Shown here: positions 1-7,365 of the stretch, piece by piece | How positions within the stretch are numbered: the first letter of the stretch is position 1 | Layout of the letters: the number at the start of each line of letters is the position of its first letter | Assembly (NCBI GenBank): GCA_002726335.1 | Contig: PBSR01000094.1 | Location: 1-25,778 of the forward strand | DNA: 25,778 nucleotides | DNA from: Gemmatimonadaceae bacterium | Lineage (GTDB): Bacteria; Latescibacterota; UBA2968; UBA8231 | Direction: 5' to 3' | Position numbers and translations under genes: made by a program | Notes under the pieces: model-generated | What the model was told of the DNA's origin: nothing | Seen by the model: only the letters and a program-made list of their open reading frames with translations | Database searches by the model: none

Positions 1-149
1 CCGTTGTCGGCCACCGCCACAAAGGCATTGCCCAGGGCCGCCGAGCGAGCACTGGCTCCCAGACTCTGGATGTTGACCACCGCATCTGCCGTTGTGGCCA
101 GTGTGACGGTTACGATGGCGCTGAGTATGAGCGAAAAGCGCTTGCTCAT
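1..149 (-). CDS. PorV/PorQ-like outer-membrane protein, N-terminal fragment
   Basis: The 5' end of a minus-strand gene that leaves the window at its left edge; 49 complete codons are visible. The start is ATG at 149, with GAAGGAG (157-163) seven bases upstream. The product opens with a basic n-region (MSKR), a hydrophobic stretch and a likely cleavage site after ATADA-like residues near position 23 (TTADA|VV). The mature start carries SARSAALGNAFVAVADN, which resembles the N-terminal signature of the PorV/PorQ (UPF0164) family of outer-membrane barrels, where small residues and a G-x-A-F-x-A-x-A-D pattern follow the signal peptide. Known members include the type IX secretion protein PorV, but the family is broad in FCB bacteria and secretion function cannot be assigned from this fragment. 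It is the last visible gene of a CBM9-lipoprotein-PorV-like set. Confidence 0.72.
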   Translation of the reverse strand, partial: MSKRFSLILSAIVTVTLATTADAVVNIQSLGASARSAALGNAFVAVADN

Positions 150-238
150 GGTGTGACTCCTTCTCTTGTCGTTTTCGTACCTTCAAACCTGTTAGAAGGC
201 ACGCCAGAGCTCCAGAGGAGCTGCCGGCGGATCATGTA
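150..238 (-). other. Intergenic gap with small hairpins upstream of the PorV-like gene
   Basis: 89 bases between the lipoprotein stop and the PorV-like start. Read on the minus strand it holds GCCGGC repeats (223-228 and 242-247), AGCTCC-AGA-GGAGCT (208-222, 6-bp arms) and CCTTC/GAAGG arms (180-184, 195-199). No T-tract follows, so these are not convincing terminators; they could be intercistronic processing or stabilising structures. The ribosome binding site GAAGGAG lies at 157-163. Confidence 0.35.
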
Positions 239-1000
239 TCAGCCGGCCTGTTCGAGATCCAGGCGACCGTCTCTGTAGATCCGACCCACCTCGCGTTGAA
301 AGTGGTACTGGATCTGCACCGTCTCAACCGGCTCATTGCGGTAGTCGAACCGCAATACAGCGTCGTGAATTACAAGGTCGATGTCGCTGACCGAGTGATG
401 GAGCGTGGGGAACACAACATATCCCTCAACCTGTTGACCGTTGAAGATCTCCTCATTCTTGAACAACGTCCGACGCAGGATGTCAAGCCGTTCCTGGTAG
501 CGGGCATATTCATTTCCCCGGAAACCAATGGCGTAGGCCCGGTAGTACGTGTCCAACTGCTGAAGATTCAGACTCCAGTATTCAGCCCCACCTGCCTTCA
601 ACACCATGCGGGACGGGTCGATCTTGACCTTCGGATATCCGTCGTTGGTGACCCGTATGCGAAAGGTCGTGAATCGCTGCCGTTCCTTCTCACCCTCCCA
701 GAACCTCGTGTCGCCAAAAGTATAGGGATTTGTCGACACCGGGCCATCGCTTGAATGCGCGGCAAACTGGCGGTTCAACTCGGCATCGGTGAGGGGGCGC
801 AACTCCACCTGCATCTGCCCCTGGGTGAAAGTCACCGTGTTGTCATCGACGACGGCCACGCGGTCGAGCTGTCCGGTCGCCGGCTGCAACGGGCCGGCGT
901 AATGGTAATACCCACAGCCCGGTAAAGTAAAGCCCCACAGACCCACCATTCCCAGCAGCATTGAAAATCGATAACGACGGCGCGTCAGAACTCGGGGCAT
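239..1000 (-). CDS. Predicted lipoprotein, paralogue of the one at 12672-13424
   Basis: 253 aa from ATG at 1000; a GTG at 1006 is the alternative, and neither has a clear Shine-Dalgarno. The N-terminus has an arginine-rich n-region, a hydrophobic core and a lipobox TLPGC (Cys 29), so the protein should be a lipid-anchored envelope protein. No family is recognised. It is clearly homologous to the lipoprotein at 12672-13424: both have a R-P-[LV]-T-D-x-E-L-N-R-Q-F segment, Y-R-A-Y-A-I-G-[FY]-R-G-N-E-Y, a G-Q-x-[MV]-E-G-Y-V-[LV]-F strand and R-F-D-Y-R-x-E-P-V. The E-G-Y-V-x-F plus RFDY part looks like an immunoglobulin-like beta-sandwich (inference). It sits 59 bp after the CBM9-like gene and before the PorV-like gene. 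The short gap (1040-1062) is AT-rich and contains TATATATTT, which could hold an internal promoter, but no -35 match was found. Confidence 0.85.
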   Translation of the reverse strand: MPRVLTRRRYRFSMLLGMVGLWGFTLPGCGYYHYAGPLQPATGQLDRVAVVDDNTVTFTQGQMQVELRPLTDAELNRQFAAHSSDGPVSTNPYTFGDTRFWEGEKERQRFTTFRIRVTNDGYPKVKIDPSRMVLKAGGAEYWSLNLQQLDTYYRAYAIGFRGNEYARYQERLDILRRTLFKNEEIFNGQQVEGYVVFPTLHHSVSDIDLVIHDAVLRFDYRNEPVETVQIQYHFQREVGRIYRDGRLDLEQAG

Positions 1001-1059
1001 GGTCACCAGGTGGTCGACTCTTGGTAGGCGTCTTTGGAGATGTCTAAATATATATGAAT

Positions 1060-1995
1060 CTAGGGTCGAAAGGAAGCCTTGATACGGCCCCAGGACAGAT
1101 CCTTAGCCACCGTTGCCGTGGCCGGGGCTTCGAGTCGCAGATCGGTGAATCGCTCTGCCAGCCGAAACGCGTTGAAACCGCCCGAGAGGGACCACTTGGC
1201 GTCAAACAGTTCGGCGTGGGTGTCAAAATCGCTGAACTCCAGGTTGAATCCCATCACCTGTCCGGCTTGCAGGTCGTGGGCAGTACTGAGAAAGTCCGCC
1301 GTGACGTTCACGCGGTCGAACGGTACCAGAGACATCTCATAGCGAGTCACTCCGCCCCCACCTGGAGTGCCTTCGTATTCAACACGAGCTTCGGTATACT
1401 GACCGTCTCGAAGCGAATACCACGCCGCCGCCGAGAAATTGACGAACTCCACATCGTCCTCGTGTGGGCCTGCGAGAACGAAGTGGTTTGCCTGTGCGCC
1501 GTTGCTGGCCAGCTGCTCATCGGGACTGAGATCCGAGAAATCAGCAAACTGGCCTCCGGAGTGATCGGCATCGATGAAGACCTCCAGGTCGTCGTCCTGG
1601 AAGATCCTCGTTGGTGCCGTCCCGGCGGGCCGGTCCACCTGGTGGATGTCATCCGCGACTTCAGCAGCTATGTACAGCCTGTTCTCAGTGTCGCTCCAAC
1701 CGATCCAGACCCGCAGGTCCAGATCGTCGAGATCAGCCTCGGCCCCGGAGACCAGATCGCTGAAATCAGAGGACCTTGCGACAGGCGCGATTCCTTCCCA
1801 GTCGTGCAACTCGCCGTCGACGATGGGAATCTCTCCCACATCGAGATGCACCGCACGAATCATGGCCCCCGGGGGCGCATGCGCCAGGGCGCTGCTGACA
1901 TCAAGCAGGATACACCCCAGGATTCCCAGGGGAACCAGCCTTCTGAGCGCCTTCAGGATAAGTCGGTGGCAGCCGTGTGTCAACGGAGAATTCAT
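1060..1995 (-). CDS. Exported CBM9-like (DUF1083-type) carbohydrate-binding protein
   Basis: 311 aa from ATG at 1995; an in-frame ATG at 2037 would add 14 residues without any signal-peptide character, so the shorter start is preferred. The signal peptide ends near SSALA|H (about residue 38). The mature protein shows the CBM9-like pattern: I-V-D-G-E-L-x-D-W-E, then L-D-L-R-V-W-I-G-W with R-L-Y-I-A-A-E-V-A-D-D, then D-D-D-L-E-V-F-I-D-A-D-H-S-G-G. Members of this fold bind sugars through aromatic residues, but ligand and location are not shown by the sequence. The protein ends in S-W-G-R-I-K-A-S-F-R-P, nearly identical to the end of the CBM9-like protein at 22900-23820. First gene of a likely three-gene operon with the lipoprotein and PorV-like genes; divergent from the glycosyltransferase across 100 bp. 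Confidence 0.85.
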   Translation of the reverse strand: MNSPLTHGCHRLILKALRRLVPLGILGCILLDVSSALAHAPPGAMIRAVHLDVGEIPIVDGELHDWEGIAPVARSSDFSDLVSGAEADLDDLDLRVWIGWSDTENRLYIAAEVADDIHQVDRPAGTAPTRIFQDDDLEVFIDADHSGGQFADFSDLSPDEQLASNGAQANHFVLAGPHEDDVEFVNFSAAAWYSLRDGQYTEARVEYEGTPGGGGVTRYEMSLVPFDRVNVTADFLSTAHDLQAGQVMGFNLEFSDFDTHAELFDAKWSLSGGFNAFRLAERFTDLRLEAPATATVAKDLSWGRIKASFRP

Positions 1996-2081
1996 CGTTC
2001 CTGGGAGTGGGGTGCAGTTCTCGCCTTGAGTCGCCATGCCGGGCCTCGTATCCGAGTCCGGACAAACCCCATTAGTCGTTG

Positions 2082-2096
2082 TATCTTCTCAAGATA
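2082..2096 (+). promoter_or_regulatory. Inverted repeat abutting the glycosyltransferase start codon
   Basis: TATCTT-CTC-AAGATA, perfect 6-bp arms around three bases; the last A is the first base of the ATG at 2096. In RNA it would be a small hairpin covering the initiation site, in DNA a possible operator in the 100-bp divergent spacer. No clear Shine-Dalgarno precedes this ATG. Confidence 0.35.
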
Positions 2097-4279
2097 TGTC
2101 GCTGGATCGTTTTCTAAAAGGGTGGTTTGACCGGGGCGCCGACCGGGGATGCCTGGTGGCGCTGTTCGTCGCGTCGTTCCTCGTCCGCATCCTCTACCTG
2201 CTCGAGAGCCGATCATCCAACCCTTTTTTCGATGCTCCCGTCGTCGACGCTCAGACCTACCTGGAGTTGGCCAGCAGGATCTGCGCCGGTGACTGGCTCC
2301 TGGGGCCCGAATCCTACTGGCAGCCGCCTGCCTTCCCCTACGTCCTGGCTCTCGTGCTACGTCTTGTTGGTGACGAGGGTATTTACGTTGGCATGCGCCT
2401 GCTCCACGCCGTTCTCGGAGCCGGCAGCGTGGTCCTTACCTATCGCCTGGCTCGCCCTCTGGGACGACCCGTCGCGCTGTTGGCCGGATCCGGCACCGCG
2501 CTCTACGGTCCGTTGCTCTATTTCGAGGGCGAACTGCTGGCGGTCGCCCTCGAGGTGTTCCTCTACCTCGCTCTGCTGCTGTTCATGCGACGAGCCAGCG
2601 ACGGGGGCGCGCCTTGGCACTGGTTGACCTGCGGTTTACTGGCCGGCGCCGCGACGGTGACACGACCGACGATCCTGCTGTTCATCATACTTGCCGCCAC
2701 GATCGCCCTGGCGCGGGCGTCGGGGCGTGCGGCCAGACGGCATCTGGCGGGGCGACTTTGCCTGGCGGCGGCCGGACTGTTCATCCTGCTGTTACCGGTG
2801 ACGGTGCGCAACGCGGCAGTCGGTGACGAATTTGTCCTGGTCTCGGCCAACGGCGGGATCAATTTCCATATCGGCAATCATGCCCGGCAGGACAGCCTGG
2901 TTGCGATCCATCCCGGAATTCACTGGGACCGACTGGTGGCCGAACCAATGGAGGCCGGAGTGGCAGCGGCCGGCCAGCGGTCGGGCTATTTCTATCGGCG
3001 GGGGCTGCAGTCGATCGCCGCCGATCCCATCGGTTGGGTATCACTGCTTGCCCGAAAGAGTTGGCAGCTACTTTCAGGCCCGGAAATCAAGCGCAACCAG
3101 GACCCGTATTATGCACGTCAGCATTCCCACACGCTGGCTCTGTTGATGTGGGATCGGTGGCTGTCCTTTCCCCATGGTGTACTCGTGCCGCTGGCCCTGT
3201 GGGGTCTTGCTGCCAGTTGGCGCCGCCGCGACTCCGAGTTGAGTCTGCTACGGCAGTTTCTTGGGGGCTACGGGCTCGCCGTCGTGCTGTTCTTCGTCAC
3301 CAGCCGCTATCGTGTGCCCCTGGCTCCGGTGGCCTTCATTTTCGCGGGTCTTGCCGTCACCGACCTGCTCGCGCGGATACGCAACGGCTCGTGGCAACGG
3401 CCGCTGGCCGTCGTCGCAGGCTTGGCGATCGTCGTCAACCTGCCCTCACCGACCGCCTCTGCCGCCGATGCGCAGTTACAGCACGACCTGGGTGAGGTCG
3501 CCTTGCGTCGGCAGGACTTTGATGCTGCCGTCACGCACTCACGCCAGGCACTGCAGCTCGAGCCTGGCTATCCGTCGGCGTGGCACAACCTCGCAGTCGC
3601 AGCACTCGCCCTGTCGGATCCCGGTCAGGCAGAGGCCGCAGCGCGTCAGGCTCTTGAGATCTATCCTGCCCGAGCGGATACGCGCCTGCTGCTTGCCCGA
3701 GCGTTGTTGCACCAGAACCGCATGGGCGAGGCACTTACCCAGATCGAACGGGCAGCTCCAGGGGATAGCAGACAGACAGACGTCCACTACGGGGCCGGTC
3801 GCCTGCTGCTACAGTTCGGACAGGCCGCCAGGGCGATACCCTACCTTCGGAAAGCAGCTGTGGCGCGACCTGCAGAGTACTGGATGACATATGATCTGGG
3901 GCGTGCGCTGCACGCCACTGGAGCCCTGCCACAGGCCCGCGCGGCGTTTGAGAGGGCCGCACGTCAGCAGCCACGGCGTGCCGAGGCCCTCAGCGCCGCA
4001 GGGGCTGTGGCGTTGGCCATGGGAGACCCCGTGTCTGCCGGGGACTTGCTGGGGCGGGCCCTGCAGGCCGATGCGGCCTATGCGCCGGCGCGGGTCAACC
4101 TCGGTCTGCTCGACATCGGTGCCGGGCGACTTGAAGCTGGCATTCGGCATCTCGAGCAGGCTATGCCACACGTCGATGACCCCGTACCATTGTGGCAGGC
4201 CCTTGCCCGCGCCTATACCGCCACAGGACAGAACGAGAAAGCCCGGGCTGCCATGCGGGCAGCCCGGGCCAAGCGGTGA
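2096..4279 (+). CDS. GT-C family (ArnT/PMT-like) membrane glycosyltransferase with C-terminal TPR domain
   Basis: 727 aa from ATG 2096; an upstream in-frame ATG at 2036 would extend it into the divergent gene's leader and adds a non-hydrophobic tail, so 2096 is preferred. Residues about 18-450 hold some ten hydrophobic segments. The first periplasmic loop contains F-D-A-P-V-V-D-A-Q-T-Y (Asp 46 and Asp 51), where GT-C enzymes keep their catalytic Asp, followed by Y-W-Q-P-P-A-F-P-Y. Later loops show T-R-P-T, A-N-G-G-I-N-F-x-I-G-N and T-S-R-Y-R-V-P, typical of this dolichyl/polyprenyl-phosphate-sugar-dependent family. Residues about 460-727 are at least seven TPR units. The family transfers sugars from polyprenyl-phosphate donors onto lipid or protein acceptors outside the inner membrane; acceptor unknown. 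Convergent with the 4295-7264 gene, stops 15 bp apart. Confidence 0.88.
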   Translation: MSLDRFLKGWFDRGADRGCLVALFVASFLVRILYLLESRSSNPFFDAPVVDAQTYLELASRICAGDWLLGPESYWQPPAFPYVLALVLRLVGDEGIYVGMRLLHAVLGAGSVVLTYRLARPLGRPVALLAGSGTALYGPLLYFEGELLAVALEVFLYLALLLFMRRASDGGAPWHWLTCGLLAGAATVTRPTILLFIILAATIALARASGRAARRHLAGRLCLAAAGLFILLLPVTVRNAAVGDEFVLVSANGGINFHIGNHARQDSLVAIHPGIHWDRLVAEPMEAGVAAAGQRSGYFYRRGLQSIAADPIGWVSLLARKSWQLLSGPEIKRNQDPYYARQHSHTLALLMWDRWLSFPHGVLVPLALWGLAASWRRRDSELSLLRQFLGGYGLAVVLFFVTSRYRVPLAPVAFIFAGLAVTDLLARIRNGSWQRPLAVVAGLAIVVNLPSPTASAADAQLQHDLGEVALRRQDFDAAVTHSRQALQLEPGYPSAWHNLAVAALALSDPGQAEAAARQALEIYPARADTRLLLARALLHQNRMGEALTQIERAAPGDSRQTDVHYGAGRLLLQFGQAARAIPYLRKAAVARPAEYWMTYDLGRALHATGALPQARAAFERAARQQPRRAEALSAAGAVALAMGDPVSAGDLLGRALQADAAYAPARVNLGLLDIGAGRLEAGIRHLEQAMPHVDDPVPLWQALARAYTATGQNEKARAAMRAARAKR
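4241..4269. other. Perfect GC-rich 12-bp hairpin at a convergent gene junction
   Basis: GCCCGGGCTGCC (4241-4252) is exactly complementary to GGCAGCCCGGGC (4258-4269), loop ATGCG. It lies in the last codons of the glycosyltransferase gene and 26 bases beyond the stop of the minus-strand gene. There is no T-tract on either side, so it is not a classical intrinsic terminator; it could act as an RNA 3' stabiliser or transcription barrier for both converging transcripts. Confidence 0.5.
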
Positions 4280-4294
4280 AACGTCGCGTGCTTC

Positions 4295-7264
4295 CTAGTA
4301 CGCTACGGCGATCGTGCCTAACTGTTCCTTGCTCTCGTTCGTGTCACTGTCGACGAACAGCCGGTAGAGGTAAATGCCCGGCGGCACGAGGTCCCCTTCC
4401 TCGTCGAGTCCATCCCACTCGATCGACATCTGCCCGGCACTCGCGGGCGACTCGATCTTGCGAATCTGCCGGCCGTCGAGGTGGAAGATCGTCACCGAAA
4501 TATCCACCGTTGAGGTCAGTAGGAATACGTCGAACGTCCACGTCGCCGCGTCGTTGATGCGGTCATTGTTGGGTGTGAACGGGTTGGGCGCCACCTCCTG
4601 GATGTTGATGGTGCTCTGTGCGCCTTGCACTGTGACACGCACGGCATCGGAGGGCAATCGGTCGGAGGCGTTGCCAGGTTGTGTCGGCTGCTGCAGTTCC
4701 TGACTGGCAGTCTCGTTCCAGATCCAGCTCTTGAAGCCGGTCAGCAAACGGAACACCGGCGTCGTCAGAGCGATCTGAATCTCACGATCCTGACCGCGAG
4801 GGAAGTCGGCCGCCGTCAGCGTCTGCGTCTTGATCGCCAGCTTGTGCGATGCCGCTGCGGAATCGAAGTACGTGACCGCCGCGAACTGCGGTCCCGCGGC
4901 AACCGTGAGCGTGTCGAGCCAGGCCACGTCCGTCAGTCGGTTCTGCACCCAATCAAGGGCATCCGAGTCACTCAACCCGGAGGGTGGCACGGGCTGAATC
5001 CGCTCCCAGCGCAGATCGTCGATCGACAGCGCGTCGAGACTCGCATGTGGCGACGGCACCGCGATGTCAATGCGGTTGAAGCCGACGTCCGTCGTCGACA
5101 CGTCCGGCTTCAACACGTAGTCGAAGGAGGACGGTACACCCAGCACGGACGCTGTATCGGGGAAGATCTCGGCGAGGATCCCACGCGACACGACCGGGCT
5201 GGCAAAATCGAACTCCAGGTAGTCGAGACTGACACCGCTGTCCTCGCCGCTGACGAAATCGAACTGAAACTGGATATAGCGGTGCAGCGGCGGGAGGGGC
5301 AGCGTGATCCCGCCGCCCGACTGCCCGTCCTGGATCCGCCCTTCGAGGAAATCGAAGGGTGCCGACCACGGAGTCCATCCGCCAGGGATACCGTCCCGAT
5401 CGGTCACCTGGTTCTTCGGCAAGTTCCTCAGCGCCGACCTCTGCAGACCGCTCAACTGAGTCCAACTGAACAACTCGATGCGAGTGCCCGGCGTCGGCCA
5501 GTCGGCCACGATCGAGGGCCCGGAGAAGGGTGACACGACGCCACGCCCGACGACGCGTTCGAAGATGTGCGTGTTGAGGCTGGTCCCTGAGCGCACACGG
5601 ATCTGCAGGTCTGCGTCCTCTCCCTCGACCGTGCCGTGCCACCGCACTCGCCCCCAGGTAACGGGTGTGCCACTCGCGTCAGGATCGAATTGCGAGGCCA
5701 CTTTGGTAGAGGCCAACTCGTCGTCCGAGATCGTGTCGTCGTCGTTGTCGTCGAGTGTCTGGATTGTCTCCAGGGCGATGGGCCGTTCCGGATCCTCCAG
5801 GTCGAAATAACGACGGAAGCGCGGGCGCGCCGTGCCCACATCGATGATCTCGGTGACGTACGACGCGTCAAGGGCGTACCCGTGGCCATAGGCCTCGAAC
5901 TCGGCCAACTCCCAGGTCTGCCCCTCCGGCATCTGACTGGCGAAATTGAGAATCCGCGCCTTCGTCGGCGGGTTCTCCTCGTCCTCACCGAAACGGTACT
6001 CCTTGACCGGCGGGCGCAACTGGTCGGTCTGCCGGGGCACGATGGGATCCCGCGTGAGCATCCTCGTGCGCACTTCGTCGACTACAGACGTACTCTGGAA
6101 GTGCGTGGATTTGTCGCCGGCGTACCAGATGTCGAAGCTCGTCGGCGTCCGGTCAGGGAAGTCGGGGCGCGGACGCATGCGAATGAGATCGAGCCAGTAC
6201 AGTGCCAGGAAGTGCACACGGAAGTACCTGGACGATGAGCGCTGGGACACCGCCCGCGCCGTGAAGATGTCGCCATCGGCGACCTGACCGTGACCGGACG
6301 AGCCCTCATGGGCGGTTCCGGTAAGGTTGGCACCCCAGGCCTGAGAGTCGGTGGGATCGACGTTGCTGAACTCACCGCTGAGGAAGCGATCCACGGTGAG
6401 CAGGCTGATGTTGCGCGACGGGTCAAGCCGGATCGGACGGACAAAGTCGGAGGGCGTGAACCGTAGCTGCGCGGACGTGGCCGTCAACGAGCCTCCCGCC
6501 GGATCCTGGCCGGTGTACGCCGACGTCAGCGGGTCCCACGTGAAGGAGATCGTCGACGCCGTCTGCGCGTCGAGGCCGCCCAGGTCGTAGGAAAACGTAG
6601 TGATCAGCCAGGTCGACGGCAGCGGCACTGGCGGTCCTTCGGGGTCCTCATCGACAAGTCCGTCGTTGTCGTTGTCGATGCCGTCGATGGGGTCCTCATT
6701 GAAGCTCACATCCTTGTCGTCGTCGCCCCAACCGTAGCCCGGCCCTTCGGGGTCAGCGGCGGCATCCTCGGGCGTAGCGTGGCGCGAGTGTGGCTCGATC
6801 GTCAAAGCGCTGCGCAGAGCGGGGTCGTAGATGATGCCACCGCTGCGAAAGCCGTCTTCATTCAACAGTCCGTCGCCGTCGTTGTCGAATTGTGGGTCGG
6901 CGAAATCCTCATCGATCAGACCGTCCCGGTCGTTGTCGATCCCGTCGGGCGGGTCCTCATTGAACAAGCCGTCTCCGTCGTTGTCGACCACGTCGACAGG
7001 ATCCTCGTCGATAAGGCCGTCGCCGTCATCGTCGACGACGATCTCGATGGCGTGGCCGCCGCCCCACACGAAGTTGGGCTTGAAGATCTCACCGGAGTTG
7101 AGCACGAAACTCACTGGATAGCTGCGGAAGGGCTGATCCCTGTCTCCGACGCGCCAACTGGTAGCTTCTGCCGGGTCGAGGGAACAGACCAGTACAATGG
7201 CTCCGACGAGGGCGCTGGTGGCTGAGGGCCCGCGGTGCACTTCGGATCGACGGCGGTGTCGCAT
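4295..7264 (-). CDS. Large exported surface protein with DNDGDG repeats and C-terminal FlgD-Ig domain
   Basis: 989 aa from ATG 7264, which has GAGGAA (7269-7274) four bases upstream; the GTG at 7276 overlaps that site. A basic n-region and hydrophobic core give a signal peptide ending near residue 35. Residues about 77-137 and 181-207 carry six acidic repeats of the type D-x-D-G-D-G-L-x-D-E-D-P, reminiscent of calcium-binding thrombospondin type 3 repeats. Then come a discoidin-like region ending in A-E-F-E-A-Y-G-H-G-Y (about 456), a W-G-R-V-R-W-H-G segment (about 538) and a G-F-N-R-I-D-I segment (about 730). The last 100 residues are FlgD-Ig/CHU_C-like: A-P-N-P-F-T-P-N-N-D-R-I-N-D, then E-W-D-G-L-D, V-P-P-G-I-Y-L-Y-R, ending I-A-V-A-Y. 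This end may be a sorting signal of type IX kind (inference). No catalytic domain seen. Paralogue of 16309-19986 and 20058-22691. Confidence 0.85.
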   Translation of the reverse strand: MRHRRRSEVHRGPSATSALVGAIVLVCSLDPAEATSWRVGDRDQPFRSYPVSFVLNSGEIFKPNFVWGGGHAIEIVVDDDGDGLIDEDPVDVVDNDGDGLFNEDPPDGIDNDRDGLIDEDFADPQFDNDGDGLLNEDGFRSGGIIYDPALRSALTIEPHSRHATPEDAAADPEGPGYGWGDDDKDVSFNEDPIDGIDNDNDGLVDEDPEGPPVPLPSTWLITTFSYDLGGLDAQTASTISFTWDPLTSAYTGQDPAGGSLTATSAQLRFTPSDFVRPIRLDPSRNISLLTVDRFLSGEFSNVDPTDSQAWGANLTGTAHEGSSGHGQVADGDIFTARAVSQRSSSRYFRVHFLALYWLDLIRMRPRPDFPDRTPTSFDIWYAGDKSTHFQSTSVVDEVRTRMLTRDPIVPRQTDQLRPPVKEYRFGEDEENPPTKARILNFASQMPEGQTWELAEFEAYGHGYALDASYVTEIIDVGTARPRFRRYFDLEDPERPIALETIQTLDDNDDDTISDDELASTKVASQFDPDASGTPVTWGRVRWHGTVEGEDADLQIRVRSGTSLNTHIFERVVGRGVVSPFSGPSIVADWPTPGTRIELFSWTQLSGLQRSALRNLPKNQVTDRDGIPGGWTPWSAPFDFLEGRIQDGQSGGGITLPLPPLHRYIQFQFDFVSGEDSGVSLDYLEFDFASPVVSRGILAEIFPDTASVLGVPSSFDYVLKPDVSTTDVGFNRIDIAVPSPHASLDALSIDDLRWERIQPVPPSGLSDSDALDWVQNRLTDVAWLDTLTVAAGPQFAAVTYFDSAAASHKLAIKTQTLTAADFPRGQDREIQIALTTPVFRLLTGFKSWIWNETASQELQQPTQPGNASDRLPSDAVRVTVQGAQSTINIQEVAPNPFTPNNDRINDAATWTFDVFLLTSTVDISVTIFHLDGRQIRKIESPASAGQMSIEWDGLDEEGDLVPPGIYLYRLFVDSDTNESKEQLGTIAVAY
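6640..7035 (-). repeat. Acidic Asp-Gly repeat region, coding, variable units
   Basis: Six irregular units encoding D-x-D-x-D-G-L-[IFV]-[DN]-E-D, in two clusters (6640-6725 and about 6850-7035). At DNA level they appear on the plus strand as repeated GTCGTTGTCGAT-like and GGGTCCTCAT-like words. The word at 6662-6700 matches 17683-17721 in the 16309-19986 gene at 37 of 39 bases. Confidence 0.8.
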
Positions 7265-7268
7265 CTTG

Positions 7269-7274
7269 TTCCTC
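7269..7274 (-). promoter_or_regulatory. Ribosome binding site deciding the 7264 start
   Basis: GAGGAA on the minus strand, four bases before ATG 7264. It favours this ATG over the in-frame GTG at 7276, which lies at the binding site's own edge. Confidence 0.6.
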
Positions 7275-7283
7275 ACTGGCTGG

Positions 7284-7320
7284 ATTCCCCCCCTCGGGGG
7301 CGCCGCGCTGAGAGGGGAAT
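7284..7320 (-). other. Intercistronic hairpin before the 4295-7264 gene
   Basis: ATTCCCC (7284-7290) pairs with GGGGAAT (7314-7320), and an inner CCCC-TC-GGGG (7290-7299) offers an alternative fold. It lies in the 101-bp gap after the MFS/synthase-like gene and before the ribosome binding site of the next gene. No T-tract follows on the minus strand, so a role in mRNA processing or attenuation is more likely than termination. Confidence 0.35.
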
Positions 7321-7365
7321 GGCTCTATACAATGAAAGCATGAGCACTCCGGGAGCGCAACCGAA

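Noticed and set aside
2026..2054. TTGAGT-17-TATCCG as a sigma70 promoter for the glycosyltransferase
   Set aside because: Position is suitable but the -10 match is poor and such matches are expected by chance.
1054..2130. 358-aa plus-strand frame opposite the CBM9-like gene
   Set aside because: Composition is shadow-like and the minus frame has a signal peptide and recognisable CBM9-like motifs.
6640..7035. CRISPR array or tandem non-coding repeat
   Set aside because: The periodic words are in frame, encode acidic Asp-Gly units inside a long gene, and spacing is irregular.
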